Of a DNA stretch of 64,000 nt, positions 54,655 to 63,514 are shown piece by piece. Numbering within the stretch: the stretch's first letter is position 1; the number at the start of each line of letters is the position of its first letter. The position numbers and the translations under genes were made by a program. This DNA is from Photobacterium sp. DA100 (lineage in GTDB: Bacteria > Pseudomonadota > Gammaproteobacteria > Enterobacterales > Vibrionaceae). The notes under the pieces are model-generated. The model saw only the letters and a list, made by a program, of their open reading frames with translations. It did not search any database and was not told the origin of the DNA. The stretch covers positions 1,364,001-1,428,000 of the forward strand of contig NZ_CP119424.1 of NCBI RefSeq assembly GCF_029223585.1, read 5' to 3'.

Positions 54655-55350
54655 TTAAAAATTGTACTTCATACCAAAGCGGTAACGAATTGCGTAATCA
54701 TCTTTATAGCCATCACCGTCTTTATCAAATGTTAAAGCACCGACTTCTACAAATGGAATCCATCCGCTTGATAGCAATGAATATTCTCCGAAGAAATTAA
54801 TTAGGTGATCGCGGTCTTTATCTTTCCAGCCACCTTTTCCTGACTCTAAGTCTTTATATTCAAGATCTACACCGACTTTACCCCAAGACAGTTTATAATC
54901 TGTTACGAGGTTAAGCTGATGGTAGCCAGAATCATCCCCAGAGACCGGGCGGTCCCAACCGTAACGATAGCGCAGTGACGCCCCCCAATCATCGGTGATT
55001 TTAGTGATCCCGCGGATATCGAATTTATGAACAGTCTTCGTGCTCGATACGTCAGCAGCATAAGCAGGTTGAAGAGTAAAATTGTTATTAATTTTATAGG
55101 CATAACTTACACCAACTTCATGGCCGCCACTTTTCATTTTACGGACGAATTCATCGTCGTCATGACGCCACTTTGCTTCGACAGATACACCAATACCATT
55201 GTCAAACCGGTGAGAGACACTGATGCGATCTCTATGTTTATCACCGTCTCGGTCTGGCATATATTCATGTCTAAGGTTAATCGTTGTCGCAAAAGCCGAC
55301 GTAGAAGATAAAACAGCAATTAGGGATAGAGATAACAGTTTCAGTTTCAT
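54655..55350 (-). CDS. KdgM-family oligogalacturonate-specific porin
   Basis: A 231-residue outer-membrane barrel with a signal peptide (about 1-21, cut after AFA). The mature start TTINLRHEYMPDRDGDKHRD matches KdgM porins. Alternating beta strands rich in Arg/Lys and aromatic residues follow, and the protein ends in Phe, as outer-membrane barrels do. KdgM lets charged oligogalacturonates (or in some relatives oligoalginate) into the periplasm. The PL9 gene 13 bp downstream favours pectin. The Shine-Dalgarno is weak, and a KdgR-like box overlaps this leader. Confidence 0.93.
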   Translation of the reverse strand: MKLKLLSLSLIAVLSSTSAFATTINLRHEYMPDRDGDKHRDRISVSHRFDNGIGVSVEAKWRHDDDEFVRKMKSGGHEVGVSYAYKINNNFTLQPAYAADVSSTKTVHKFDIRGITKITDDWGASLRYRYGWDRPVSGDDSGYHQLNLVTDYKLSWGKVGVDLEYKDLESGKGGWKDKDRDHLINFFGEYSLLSSGWIPFVEVGALTFDKDGDGYKDDYAIRYRFGMKYNF

Positions 55351-55352
55351 TT

Positions 55353-55371
55353 TTTGAAATACCGTTTTGTT
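55353..55371. promoter_or_regulatory. KdgR-like box 1, overlapping the kdgM translation leader
   Basis: TTTGAAATACCGTTTTGTT agrees with 16 of 19 positions of the KdgR consensus AATRAAAYRNYRTTTYATT. It lies only 2 bp upstream of the kdgM start codon, which is an unusual place, so it is weaker than box 2. Confidence 0.35.
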
Positions 55372-55442
55372 TTATGATGAATTCCATTTCAATATACAAA
55401 AATAAAAACAAAATAAAACAAGAAGCGATCTGAAATGTGATC

Positions 55443-55461
55443 TGTGAAACGGTGTTTCAAT
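55443..55461. promoter_or_regulatory. KdgR-like operator, box 2, upstream of kdgM
   Basis: The perfect palindrome TGAAAC-GGT-GTTTCA (55445-55459) fits the KdgR consensus core. Just beside it AAATGTGATCT (55433-55443) matches a CRP half-site, though the other half is poor. About 95 bp upstream of kdgM is a normal operator position. Confidence 0.6.
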
Positions 55462-55723
55462 TATTATTTTTAAAACTATGACACTTGATGCAAATAAACA
55501 TACAGGCTTAGATCACGCTTTTGTGAGGGCAGTTTAATGCCATGGAAGTATTTATCCGCCATTACTCAACAAGGACAACAATTATTATTTATTGAATAAA
55601 TTTAATAAAGTAGGACATCATTGAATGTATCAGCTTGATATTTTTTATGATGCATATCATTTCCGTGCATGGAACTGGCATTTACACTGTAAAGACAATG
55701 ATTAATGTTGATAAGCGACTTTT
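55462..55723. other. Intergenic remainder between kdgM and LysR genes
   Basis: An AT-rich stretch without a gene that must include the LysR promoter. GATCACG near 55511 recalls a CRP half-site but no full site was found. Confidence 0.4.
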
Positions 55724-56626
55724 ATGCGCCTGGATGATCTAAAACTGTTTACCACCGTTGTTGAGCTGGGCAGCTTCTCTGCGGCAGCCAATGCGCTCGA
55801 CCTCCCCCGCGCCAATGTCAGCCGCCGAATTGGCGAATTAGAAAAGCACCTCAATGCACAGCTATTCTTCAGAACCACACGCAAACTTCGTCTGACACAA
55901 CACGGTGAAGTGCTCTACCATGAGCTATTGCAAGTGGTTCAGGGAATCGAGAAAGCGCAAGAGGCGATGTATCAGCTAGATAGCAAACCAGCAGGAAAGG
56001 TGAAAATCGGGGCGCTGCCAGACAGTGATGAGCTACTTCAGCCTATCCTCAATCAGTTTCAGCTACAGTATCCCGATATCGAGCTAGATGTTCGCTTCAG
56101 CACCAATGGCTACCGGGATCTGTATGAACAAGGACTTGATTTAAGTTTCCATGTCGGCCCACTCCAAGATTCAAGTCTGGTTGCGAGACACATCACTTCT
56201 ATCAATCGTTTCCTTCTCGCTAGCCCCGACTATATTACACAATACGGAGCACCAGAGAGCATCAATGATCTCGCTCAGCACCGCTGTATTTGCTACCGCT
56301 GGTCTGACGGTAGAATTGAAGACACTTGGCGTTTTACAGACTCAACCCTCAAAGTCAAACCTATACTCAGCAGCAATAGTACCGGCTATATCCGCCGCTC
56401 GATGATTGCCGGACAAGGGATCAGTTTCCTTCCCCTGCTGTTAGCAATCAATGCAATGGAGTCAGGCGAACTCATTAGAATCCTCCCTGACTGCCAATCC
56501 CAGTCAGAGGATGTATGGCTGATCTACCCAGACAGAATGGGCGTAAGCCAAGCAACACGAGCACTTATCAACCACCTGCTGGAGCATTTGCCTAAAATTT
56601 TTGATTGTCGCAAAACTCAAGACTAA
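55724..56626 (+). CDS. LysR-family transcriptional regulator
   Basis: A 300-residue LysR protein of the YafC/DmlR-like group. The HTH run GSFSAAANALDLPRANVSRR is followed by RTTRKLRLTQHGEVLY and an effector domain with GPLQDSSLVARHI. It lies between the divergent pectin operon and the RND efflux genes downstream on the same strand (140 bp gap). It could control either; the efflux set is more often paired with such regulators. The effector is unknown. Confidence 0.9.
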   Translation: MRLDDLKLFTTVVELGSFSAAANALDLPRANVSRRIGELEKHLNAQLFFRTTRKLRLTQHGEVLYHELLQVVQGIEKAQEAMYQLDSKPAGKVKIGALPDSDELLQPILNQFQLQYPDIELDVRFSTNGYRDLYEQGLDLSFHVGPLQDSSLVARHITSINRFLLASPDYITQYGAPESINDLAQHRCICYRWSDGRIEDTWRFTDSTLKVKPILSSNSTGYIRRSMIAGQGISFLPLLLAINAMESGELIRILPDCQSQSEDVWLIYPDRMGVSQATRALINHLLEHLPKIFDCRKTQD

Positions 56627-56670
56627 ATAGCGGTAGGTTTGGTGATTATCAACCCAAGTCTTCGTTTTAT

Positions 56671-56689
56671 TGTCACGAAAATCGTGACA
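56671..56689. promoter_or_regulatory. Strong inverted-repeat operator upstream of RND efflux genes
   Basis: Perfect 8-bp arms TGTCACGA (56671-56678) and TCGTGACA (56682-56689) around AAA. Lack of T-N11-A at the centre argues against a LysR box. It resembles operators of TetR- or other dimeric repressors. Confidence 0.6.
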
Positions 56690-56766
56690 GTGTTTCGCAT
56701 TGCAGCCTAATTATCCTTTCCGATTCAAAGCTTAAAATAACACTGTTTTTTTGAGTGGAATGAATT

Positions 56767-57945
56767 ATGAAAACAATAAGCTCCTATGCTATGGCTCCAA
56801 TTGCCATACTTGTGCTTAGTGGCTGCAGTGATACGACACCTGCAGTCGCTGAAAAATCTCCCCGTCCGGTGCAGGTCATCGAACTGGGTAGCCAGCATCA
56901 ATTCAATACCCGCCAGTTCTCAGGCGTATTGGAAGCTATAGATACTGCCAACCTCGCTTTCAAAGTTCCGGGAACCATCACTGAGGTAATGGTTAAAACA
57001 GGGGAAAGAGTCAAACAGGGACAAGTCATCGCAAGGCTTGATCCTCACGACTACCAGGTTGCTGTTTTAGAGCTAGAGGCCCGTCTGGAAGAAGCAAAAG
57101 CCGCAAAAGCACTCGCCGCCATTGAACTCAGAAGAGTAAAGCAAGCCGCCCGCGATAATGCTATTGCCGAGGTCAATCTTGATCGCGCACAATCTGGCTA
57201 CAACCGCAGCCAAGCCATGGTCAAAGTGGTAGAGCAAAACCTACAAAAAGCCCAAGATGCCCTCGCCTACACCGAGCTCACCGCTCCTTTTGATGGCGTA
57301 GTTGGCAAACGCTTCAGCGAACAATTCGAACAAGCCGCCCCCGGCTTTCCCGTCTTTACGCTTCATCAGCCAAACCACCTACAGGCTGTTATCGATGTAC
57401 CGGAGAGCCTAATTAGCCGATTCAAGGACCAACCAACCGGAGCCGTCTCGTGGTACGGCAGCCATGAAGCAATCAAAGCCTCACTCAAAGAGGTTAACAC
57501 GCTACCGGATCCGATCAAGCAAACCTACCAGATCACCTACCAGCTGGATCAAAGTGCACTGACAATGAAAGATGCAGCGCTTCCCGGCAAGGCTATTCAG
57601 TTAACGGTGGCGTTCGAACAAGGTGCAGGGCAGTATTGCATTCCCTACTCGGCCATTAGACAAAGCGGCGAGTTACATTCGGTTTTCACTATCGACAATG
57701 GTACAACGCGGCCTAAATCCGTCACTATCGAATCACTCCAGGCCAATCAAGCTTGTGTCAGCGGCAACCTTGCTCCCGGCGATAAAATTATCACCGCCGG
57801 CGTCCATTACCTCGAGCCGGGCCAAGCAGTCGGTAAAATTCTCACCACCGCGTTGGTTCAACCGCAGCGCGTGAGCAAAGAGGTCTTTGTTGCTTCAGCA
57901 CCAACCTCAACCGCACCAGGCAAATCAACCGCCAAAACCCTATAG
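56767..57945 (+). CDS. RND efflux periplasmic adaptor (membrane fusion protein)
   Basis: A 392-residue lipoprotein with lipobox VLSGC (Cys19). The biotinyl-lipoyl-like halves flank an alpha-helical hairpin (about 95-165): GTITEVMVKTGERVKQGQVI before, and ELTAPFDGVVGKRF after. Beta-barrel and membrane-proximal domains complete it. This is the HlyD/AcrA-type adaptor that bridges the RND pump and the outer-membrane channel. It is first in a three-gene operon; the pump start follows its stop by 9 bp. Confidence 0.94.
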   Translation: MKTISSYAMAPIAILVLSGCSDTTPAVAEKSPRPVQVIELGSQHQFNTRQFSGVLEAIDTANLAFKVPGTITEVMVKTGERVKQGQVIARLDPHDYQVAVLELEARLEEAKAAKALAAIELRRVKQAARDNAIAEVNLDRAQSGYNRSQAMVKVVEQNLQKAQDALAYTELTAPFDGVVGKRFSEQFEQAAPGFPVFTLHQPNHLQAVIDVPESLISRFKDQPTGAVSWYGSHEAIKASLKEVNTLPDPIKQTYQITYQLDQSALTMKDAALPGKAIQLTVAFEQGAGQYCIPYSAIRQSGELHSVFTIDNGTTRPKSVTIESLQANQACVSGNLAPGDKIITAGVHYLEPGQAVGKILTTALVQPQRVSKEVFVASAPTSTAPGKSTAKTL

Positions 57946-57954
57946 GTGACAACG

Positions 57955-60900
57955 ATGAATCTTGCAGAATTTGCAATTCGACAGCGCACCTTTATCGTTT
58001 TCTTCAGTGTGTTGTGCGTCATTGCTGGTATTACTTCTTACTTCAAGCTGGGTAAGCTTGAGGATCCCACATTTACGGTCAAAAGCGCCGTTGTTGTCAC
58101 CCTCTACCCAGGCGCTTCCGCGCAGGAGGTCGAGGCGCAAGTCACAGACAAGATCGAGACCCGATTACAAGAGATGGAATCGTTGTGGAAACTTCGCTCT
58201 CTGTCTCGTCCCGGCAGCTCGATGATCTTTGTCGATCTCCAGGAGTCCACCAGCTCAAAGGAACTGCCTCAGCAATGGGACCTGCTCCGCCGCAAGATCA
58301 ACGACGTTAAGCTCGAGCTGCCGGCAACGGCTCAAATCAGCATTGTGCAGGATGAGTTTTCGGAAGTGTACGGCATGTTGTTTGCGATAACCGGCGAAGG
58401 CATTGAGCCCAGCGAGCTGCGTCTCTATGCCAAGGAGCTACAGCGCCGCCTAAAAGCAGTTGAAGGCATCAAGAAAATTGAGCTGCATGGGGTACGCAAC
58501 CAAGTCGTTAATATCGACTTACCCGATGAACGTTTGGCTGATTATGGCCTTTCTTCGGCGCAAGTCATCAATCAGTTGGCCAGCCAGAACATGATCTATG
58601 ATGCGGGTCAGTTCAAAGCTGGGATCGAACGTATTCGGGTTGATCAAGGCAGTGAATTTACCAGCCTGGATGATATTAGGAACCTGATGATCAAAGGCGG
58701 TGTGGGGGACTTGGGAACCGGCTTGATCCGCCTTGGTGATATCGCCACTGTCTCTATGGGCTACCAGACGCCAGCTCTGTCTGAAAGCCGCTTCAACGGC
58801 ATTGATGCAATCACGCTGGCAGTCAGCCCGAACTCTGGCATCAATGTGGTCTCTCTGGGTGATCAGCTCAATCAGGTTATCGCCGAGTATCAGCAGACCC
58901 TGCCGCTGGGTATCGACATTAATACCGTCGCTTTCCAGCCGGAAGAAGTACAAAAGTCGATCAACAACTTCGTGTCCAACTTGATCGAGAGTGTCTTGAT
59001 TGTCGTCGTGATCCTGTGGTTATTCATGGGCCTGAAAAGCGCCCTGATAGTCGGTAGCAGCCTAATGCTGACTATCTTGCTGACCCTGGTTTACATGAAG
59101 ATAGAGGCCATTGATCTACAGCGCGTATCTTTGGGCACCTTTATTCTTGCGCTAGGTATGCTGGTTGATAACGCCATTGTTGTCACCGATATGATCATTT
59201 CCAAGATCAACAAAGGTATTGACCGACTAAAAGCGGCCAAAGAAACCATCCAGGAAACAGCCGTTCCGCTCCTAGCAGCCACCATTATTGCTGTCATGGG
59301 GGCGAGTCCGGTGATGTTTTCCACAACCGACGCGGCTGAATTTGCCGGTTCGGTATTCTGGGTCATGTGCGCGTCACTGCTTCTATCGTGGCTGATTGCC
59401 ATGACGATTACCCCGTTAATGTGTTGGGCCTGGTTCAAGCCGAAGCAGACACCAGCCTCCCAAGGCAAAGAGCCGCAGGCAAACAAGCCGTCGCTGTACC
59501 GCAAAGCCGTCCACTACACGGTCCGCCACCCACTCAAAGGCCTCAGTGTATTGATCCCGCTTCTTGGTATTACCGCCTTTGTCGTGCCTCATATTTCGGT
59601 CAACTTCATACCAACCTCAGACCGCGCTATGGTATTTCTCGATTACTGGCTACCGAATGGTGCACAGATAGAGCAAACATCGGCCGATATGGTTCGTATT
59701 GAGGACTGGCTGCGTGAGCAACCAGAAGTCAAAGATTTCACTACTTTTGTTGGCGCAAGTGCACCAAGGTTCTCCGTTACCGTTGAACCAGAGCCATATG
59801 ACCCAAGCTATGGTCAGATCCTGATCAATACCCATGACTACAGCGGCATCGAGGCGCTGGAACGTCGAGGTGACCAATGGCTAGAAGAGCAGTTTCCTCA
59901 TGCCGAGCCTAGGTTCCGGGCACTGAAACTCGCGACCAAAGACAAATTCAGTATTGAGGCCAGGTTTATCGGTCCCGATCCCGAGGTACTGCACGCACTG
60001 TCAAAACAGGCCCAAGACATAATGCGAGCCCATCCGAATACCAAGTATGTCCGTGACGACTGGCGTCAGAAAAGCAAAGTCATCGTCCCGCAGCTTAACC
60101 AGGAGCAAGCGCGTCGTGCAGGCATCAACCGTACTGATATCGCCCTTGCTATTCAGCGGGCAACTAACGGCGTAACTCTGGCACGCCTTCACCAAGGTGA
60201 TGAGTTAATCCCCATCAACATCCGCAGTGCCGATGCCGATATTAATTCGCTGGAGACTCTACCTGTACGATCGCTGATGGGATTGCACTCTGTTCCATTG
60301 GGTCAAGTTGTCGATAAATTCGAACTCAAGGATGAAGAAAGCATGATATGGCGGCGAAACCGCGTACCCGCTATCACCGTTCAGGCCGCGGTTGACGGTA
60401 TGACAGCCTCAGATGTCCGTAAGCAACTCGCCGCGGATATTGAAGCTATCGAATTGCCTGACGGCTACCGATTTGAGTGGGGGGGCGAATATTACGACGA
60501 AGACAGGGCTATCACAGATACCTTCAACCAACTGCCTAAAGCACTGCTTATCATGGTGATCATCCTTGTAGCCCTGTTCAACGGCTTCAAGCAGCCTGTC
60601 ATCATTCTAACAACCGTGCCTCTTGCCGCCACCGGAGCGAGCTGGTTCCTGTTGATTGCCGATAAACCATTCGGCTTCATGGCCTTGATCGGCGCCATCG
60701 CCCTATCGGGGATGATCATCAAAAACGGGATTGTACTGATGGACCAGATCGAACTGGAAAGAAAAAATGGAAAAGGTCTGGAGGATGCCATCGAGGAAGC
60801 CACTTTAAACCGCACCATGGCGATTTCAATGGGTGCGCTAACCACTGCTCTGGGGATGATCCCGTTGCTGTCAGACCGCTTGTTTGACCAGATGGCGGCC

Positions 60901-61044
60901 ACCATCATCGGCGGCTTGGCGGCAGCGACCGTACTTTCTCTGTTTGTGATGCCGGCTCTATACCGTTTGTTTTACCGGGCTGACTTAAAGCACACAACCG
61001 ACAACGCAGGGCATGATGAGGAGCTGACTCATGAAAAAGCTTAA
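57955..61044 (+). CDS. RND-family efflux pump, inner-membrane subunit
   Basis: A 1029-residue RND transporter with 12 membrane helices and two large periplasmic loops. I chose the ATG at 57955 because AGGTG stands six bases before it; the frame start at 57946 is the GTG inside that Shine-Dalgarno. TM4 carries ALGMLVDNAIVVTDMI with the proton-relay Asp, and TM10 carries the family's GMIIKNGIVLMDQIELE. The opening AEFAIRQRTFIVFFSVL and the GKLEDPTFTVK segment fit the AcrB/VexF-like heavy multidrug branch rather than metal pumps. It overlaps the outer-membrane factor gene by 14 bp. Confidence 0.95.
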   Translation: MNLAEFAIRQRTFIVFFSVLCVIAGITSYFKLGKLEDPTFTVKSAVVVTLYPGASAQEVEAQVTDKIETRLQEMESLWKLRSLSRPGSSMIFVDLQESTSSKELPQQWDLLRRKINDVKLELPATAQISIVQDEFSEVYGMLFAITGEGIEPSELRLYAKELQRRLKAVEGIKKIELHGVRNQVVNIDLPDERLADYGLSSAQVINQLASQNMIYDAGQFKAGIERIRVDQGSEFTSLDDIRNLMIKGGVGDLGTGLIRLGDIATVSMGYQTPALSESRFNGIDAITLAVSPNSGINVVSLGDQLNQVIAEYQQTLPLGIDINTVAFQPEEVQKSINNFVSNLIESVLIVVVILWLFMGLKSALIVGSSLMLTILLTLVYMKIEAIDLQRVSLGTFILALGMLVDNAIVVTDMIISKINKGIDRLKAAKETIQETAVPLLAATIIAVMGASPVMFSTTDAAEFAGSVFWVMCASLLLSWLIAMTITPLMCWAWFKPKQTPASQGKEPQANKPSLYRKAVHYTVRHPLKGLSVLIPLLGITAFVVPHISVNFIPTSDRAMVFLDYWLPNGAQIEQTSADMVRIEDWLREQPEVKDFTTFVGASAPRFSVTVEPEPYDPSYGQILINTHDYSGIEALERRGDQWLEEQFPHAEPRFRALKLATKDKFSIEARFIGPDPEVLHALSKQAQDIMRAHPNTKYVRDDWRQKSKVIVPQLNQEQARRAGINRTDIALAIQRATNGVTLARLHQGDELIPINIRSADADINSLETLPVRSLMGLHSVPLGQVVDKFELKDEESMIWRRNRVPAITVQAAVDGMTASDVRKQLAADIEAIELPDGYRFEWGGEYYDEDRAITDTFNQLPKALLIMVIILVALFNGFKQPVIILTTVPLAATGASWFLLIADKPFGFMALIGAIALSGMIIKNGIVLMDQIELERKNGKGLEDAIEEATLNRTMAISMGALTTALGMIPLLSDRLFDQMAATIIGGLAAATVLSLFVMPALYRLFYRADLKHTTDNAGHDEELTHEKA

Positions 61045-62485
61045 TTTAACTGTATTGACAGCCGCACTGATCCTGACCGGTTGTGCCTCGGCACCAAACT
61101 ACGAACAACCGCGCAGTACGCTCGCTGACACCTACTTAAATCGAGCGGTTTCGGGGGTAAATAGCGGGCAAAGCCTCACAGGACAGCAGACCAACGCCCA
61201 TTGGTGGTCCCAATTTAATGACCCAACATTGAATGAACTCATTCGTGATGCCCAAAACCAAAATATCCCACTGAAAGTGGCTTCGGAGCGGATCAGATCC
61301 GCCCAAGCCTTCAACCAGATCGTCGAGTCATTCAAAGTGCCGACCGTCGGCCTTGGTGCAGGCTATACCTCGTATGGCATCAGTGAAAACGACCCACTGC
61401 TCGGTGCAGCTGTATCTTCCAATAACCCATTGGGTACGGCCATCATAGACAGTGATCAAAGCGCCTTTCATGCCGGTATGACCATCGCCTGGGAGCTGGA
61501 CTTATTCGGCCGAATCGACAGCCAAGCAAAAGCGGCCTCCATTCGTGCCGAGCAGGCAGAGATCATGCGCCAGGGACTGACAACTCTGATCACCAGCGAT
61601 GTACTCCACAACTACCTCCAGTTTCGTGGGGCCCAGGAGCGTAAGGCAATCGCCCTTGAATTGGTCAAGGATCAACAACAAACGCTGGCATTAGTCGAAA
61701 AAATTCACCACAGTGGCTATGGCTCCCAGCTCGATGTCGCCCGGGCCAAAGCAATGCTGGCAGCAACCAGGGCGGTGATCCCACAGTTGGAAACCGCGGA
61801 AAATGCCCACCAGCAACGTTTGGCTATTTTACTCGGTGAATCTCCTCGTCATATGCAGGAAAGGCTTGCCGTCAACTCGCCATTACCTTCCTTCAATGGA
61901 TTAATCCCGACAGGCCTGCCTTCAGATCTATTGCACAGAAGGCCAGATCTCCGAATCGCAGAACGGGAAATGGCCGCACAAAATGCCGAGTTAGCTGCGG
62001 CTGTTGCCAATCAATACCCGAAGTTTTACCTGACCGGGACACCGGGTGTGCTTGCGGGGGATTTTGATGATCTGTTCGACAGCGACTCAGCAACGTGGCT
62101 CGCCAGTGTCGGGGTCAGCTGGAACCTGTTCGACGGCGGCCGTACCGATGCCATGATCAAGCTTCAAGAGTCACGCTTTGAAGCCAGCGCACTCACATAC
62201 CAGCATGCGGTCAACAGCGCTATCGGGGAGGTGGAGACCTTGCTCAATGGCTACGGTAACAGCCAGCAGTATCAGTCTTTGTTGCTTGAGGCCGAAGCAG
62301 AAACTGAGGAAGCCGTAGGCAAAGCGCTATCACTCTACCAGGCAGGCCTTATCGACTACCTGTCGGTACTGGATGCCCAGCGCCAGCAACATGCAATGCG
62401 CGACCGCGTAGTGGCAGCCCGGCTGCAGACTGCCAATATGGTCGTCGGGTTAAACAAAGCCCTAGGAGGTGATTGGGAAATTTAA
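61031..62485 (+). CDS. Outer-membrane efflux lipoprotein (OprM/NodT type)
   Basis: A 484-residue TolC-superfamily protein of the OprM/NodT kind. Lipobox LTGC (Cys18) is followed by two OEP repeats of long helices and beta strands. Family segments GLPSDLLHRRPDLRIAEREM and VSWNLFDGGRTDAMI are present, with a C-terminal YQAGLIDYLSVLDAQRQ block. GAGGAG lies upstream of the ATG, inside the pump gene. It forms the exit duct for the adaptor-pump pair. A strong terminator follows. Confidence 0.95.
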   Translation: MKKLNLTVLTAALILTGCASAPNYEQPRSTLADTYLNRAVSGVNSGQSLTGQQTNAHWWSQFNDPTLNELIRDAQNQNIPLKVASERIRSAQAFNQIVESFKVPTVGLGAGYTSYGISENDPLLGAAVSSNNPLGTAIIDSDQSAFHAGMTIAWELDLFGRIDSQAKAASIRAEQAEIMRQGLTTLITSDVLHNYLQFRGAQERKAIALELVKDQQQTLALVEKIHHSGYGSQLDVARAKAMLAATRAVIPQLETAENAHQQRLAILLGESPRHMQERLAVNSPLPSFNGLIPTGLPSDLLHRRPDLRIAEREMAAQNAELAAAVANQYPKFYLTGTPGVLAGDFDDLFDSDSATWLASVGVSWNLFDGGRTDAMIKLQESRFEASALTYQHAVNSAIGEVETLLNGYGNSQQYQSLLLEAEAETEEAVGKALSLYQAGLIDYLSVLDAQRQQHAMRDRVVAARLQTANMVVGLNKALGGDWEI

Positions 62486-62491
62486 ATCCTT

Positions 62492-62543
62492 GCCCAACGT
62501 GACTCTCGCTGACCACTCATATATTTCACGTTGGGCCTTTTTC
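62492..62543 (+). terminator. Terminator of the RND efflux operon
   Basis: An 11-bp perfect stem GCCCAACGTGA (62492-62502) with TCACGTTGGGC (62526-62536), followed by CTTTTTCTT. Confidence 0.9.
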
Positions 62544-62691
62544 TTCTTCAACGATTTCACCGCGCTCGTTCCTTCATGCTTCTCATCTCAGCTTCCATGC
62601 GATTCCCTGCTTGATTGGTCTGATGAGTTGTTAAATAATGTTTTTATTGAGGAAAGATAGAACTGCCTTTCATCCATATAGGGATATCCAG

Positions 62692-63441
62692 ATGAAACTG
62701 CACCAGATAGATGGCTACATCCAATCGATATATCTCGTTGAATACCGTTATGGCTTGCTGTTGTTAGATGGCTGCTGCCGAGCTGATATTCCAATTTTAC
62801 TCGACTTCATTCGCGAACACCTCAAACGCCCAGTCAGGGATCTCAAGCTGGTTGTTGTCACCCACATGCATCCCGATCACGCCGGTGCGGCGCATCGTCT
62901 TCGCAAATTGACAGGATGCAGCATTGCCGCCGCCAATGTCCCCGGCCAGTGGTACCAGGGCATCGATGGCATACTGATGCATTGGACCGACTTGCTGCTG
63001 GCAGGTTGGGTCGCCAAGCGAATGAAAAAGCCCCGCTGTAATTTGTGGTATAACGCCAAACTAAAGCCAGATTACCTGCTTGACGACCAAGAACTGGTGC
63101 CAGGCTTCCCCGAGTGGCGGGCACTATCAACTCAAGGCCATACCGACCGGGACTTATCGCTATACCACCAAAACTCCGGCAAGGTTTATGTCGCCGATCT
63201 AATGGTAAAAGTGAAAGGACGCTATATTCCTCCCTTCCCGGTTTTCTACCCCAATCGCTACCGCCAATCAGTCAATAAGATCGTCGCATTATCACCCTGC
63301 ACCCTGCTGCTCGCCCATGGCGGTGAAATCTGCCCGAGCCAGGATGATTTCCAGCACCTTCTCGACAAGGCACCAACTACACCGACAACTCACTGGCGTT
63401 CGGTTAAAACAAAATTCAAACGTGCTTTTTCTGCAACATGA
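62692..63441 (+). CDS. MBL-fold metallo-hydrolase
   Basis: About 249 residues from the ATG at 62692 (AGGG eight bases upstream; the open frame reaches 62638). The metal-binding motif HMHPDH (H58, H60, D62, H63) follows strand LKLVVVT, and further metal residues lie in STQGHTDRDLSLY and near YVADLMV. This is the glyoxalase-II-like metallo-beta-lactamase fold, with two metal ions, hydrolysing an unknown ester, thioester or amide. The C-terminus is basic (KFKRAF). It is not clearly in an operon with its neighbours. Confidence 0.88.
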   Translation: MKLHQIDGYIQSIYLVEYRYGLLLLDGCCRADIPILLDFIREHLKRPVRDLKLVVVTHMHPDHAGAAHRLRKLTGCSIAAANVPGQWYQGIDGILMHWTDLLLAGWVAKRMKKPRCNLWYNAKLKPDYLLDDQELVPGFPEWRALSTQGHTDRDLSLYHQNSGKVYVADLMVKVKGRYIPPFPVFYPNRYRQSVNKIVALSPCTLLLAHGGEICPSQDDFQHLLDKAPTTPTTHWRSVKTKFKRAFSAT

Positions 63442-63514
63442 GTTGCCAACAATGCCAATCCAATTACGATACACTCGTTTCGTCAATAATCACTAAGCGG
63501 AACAGAGCATTACG

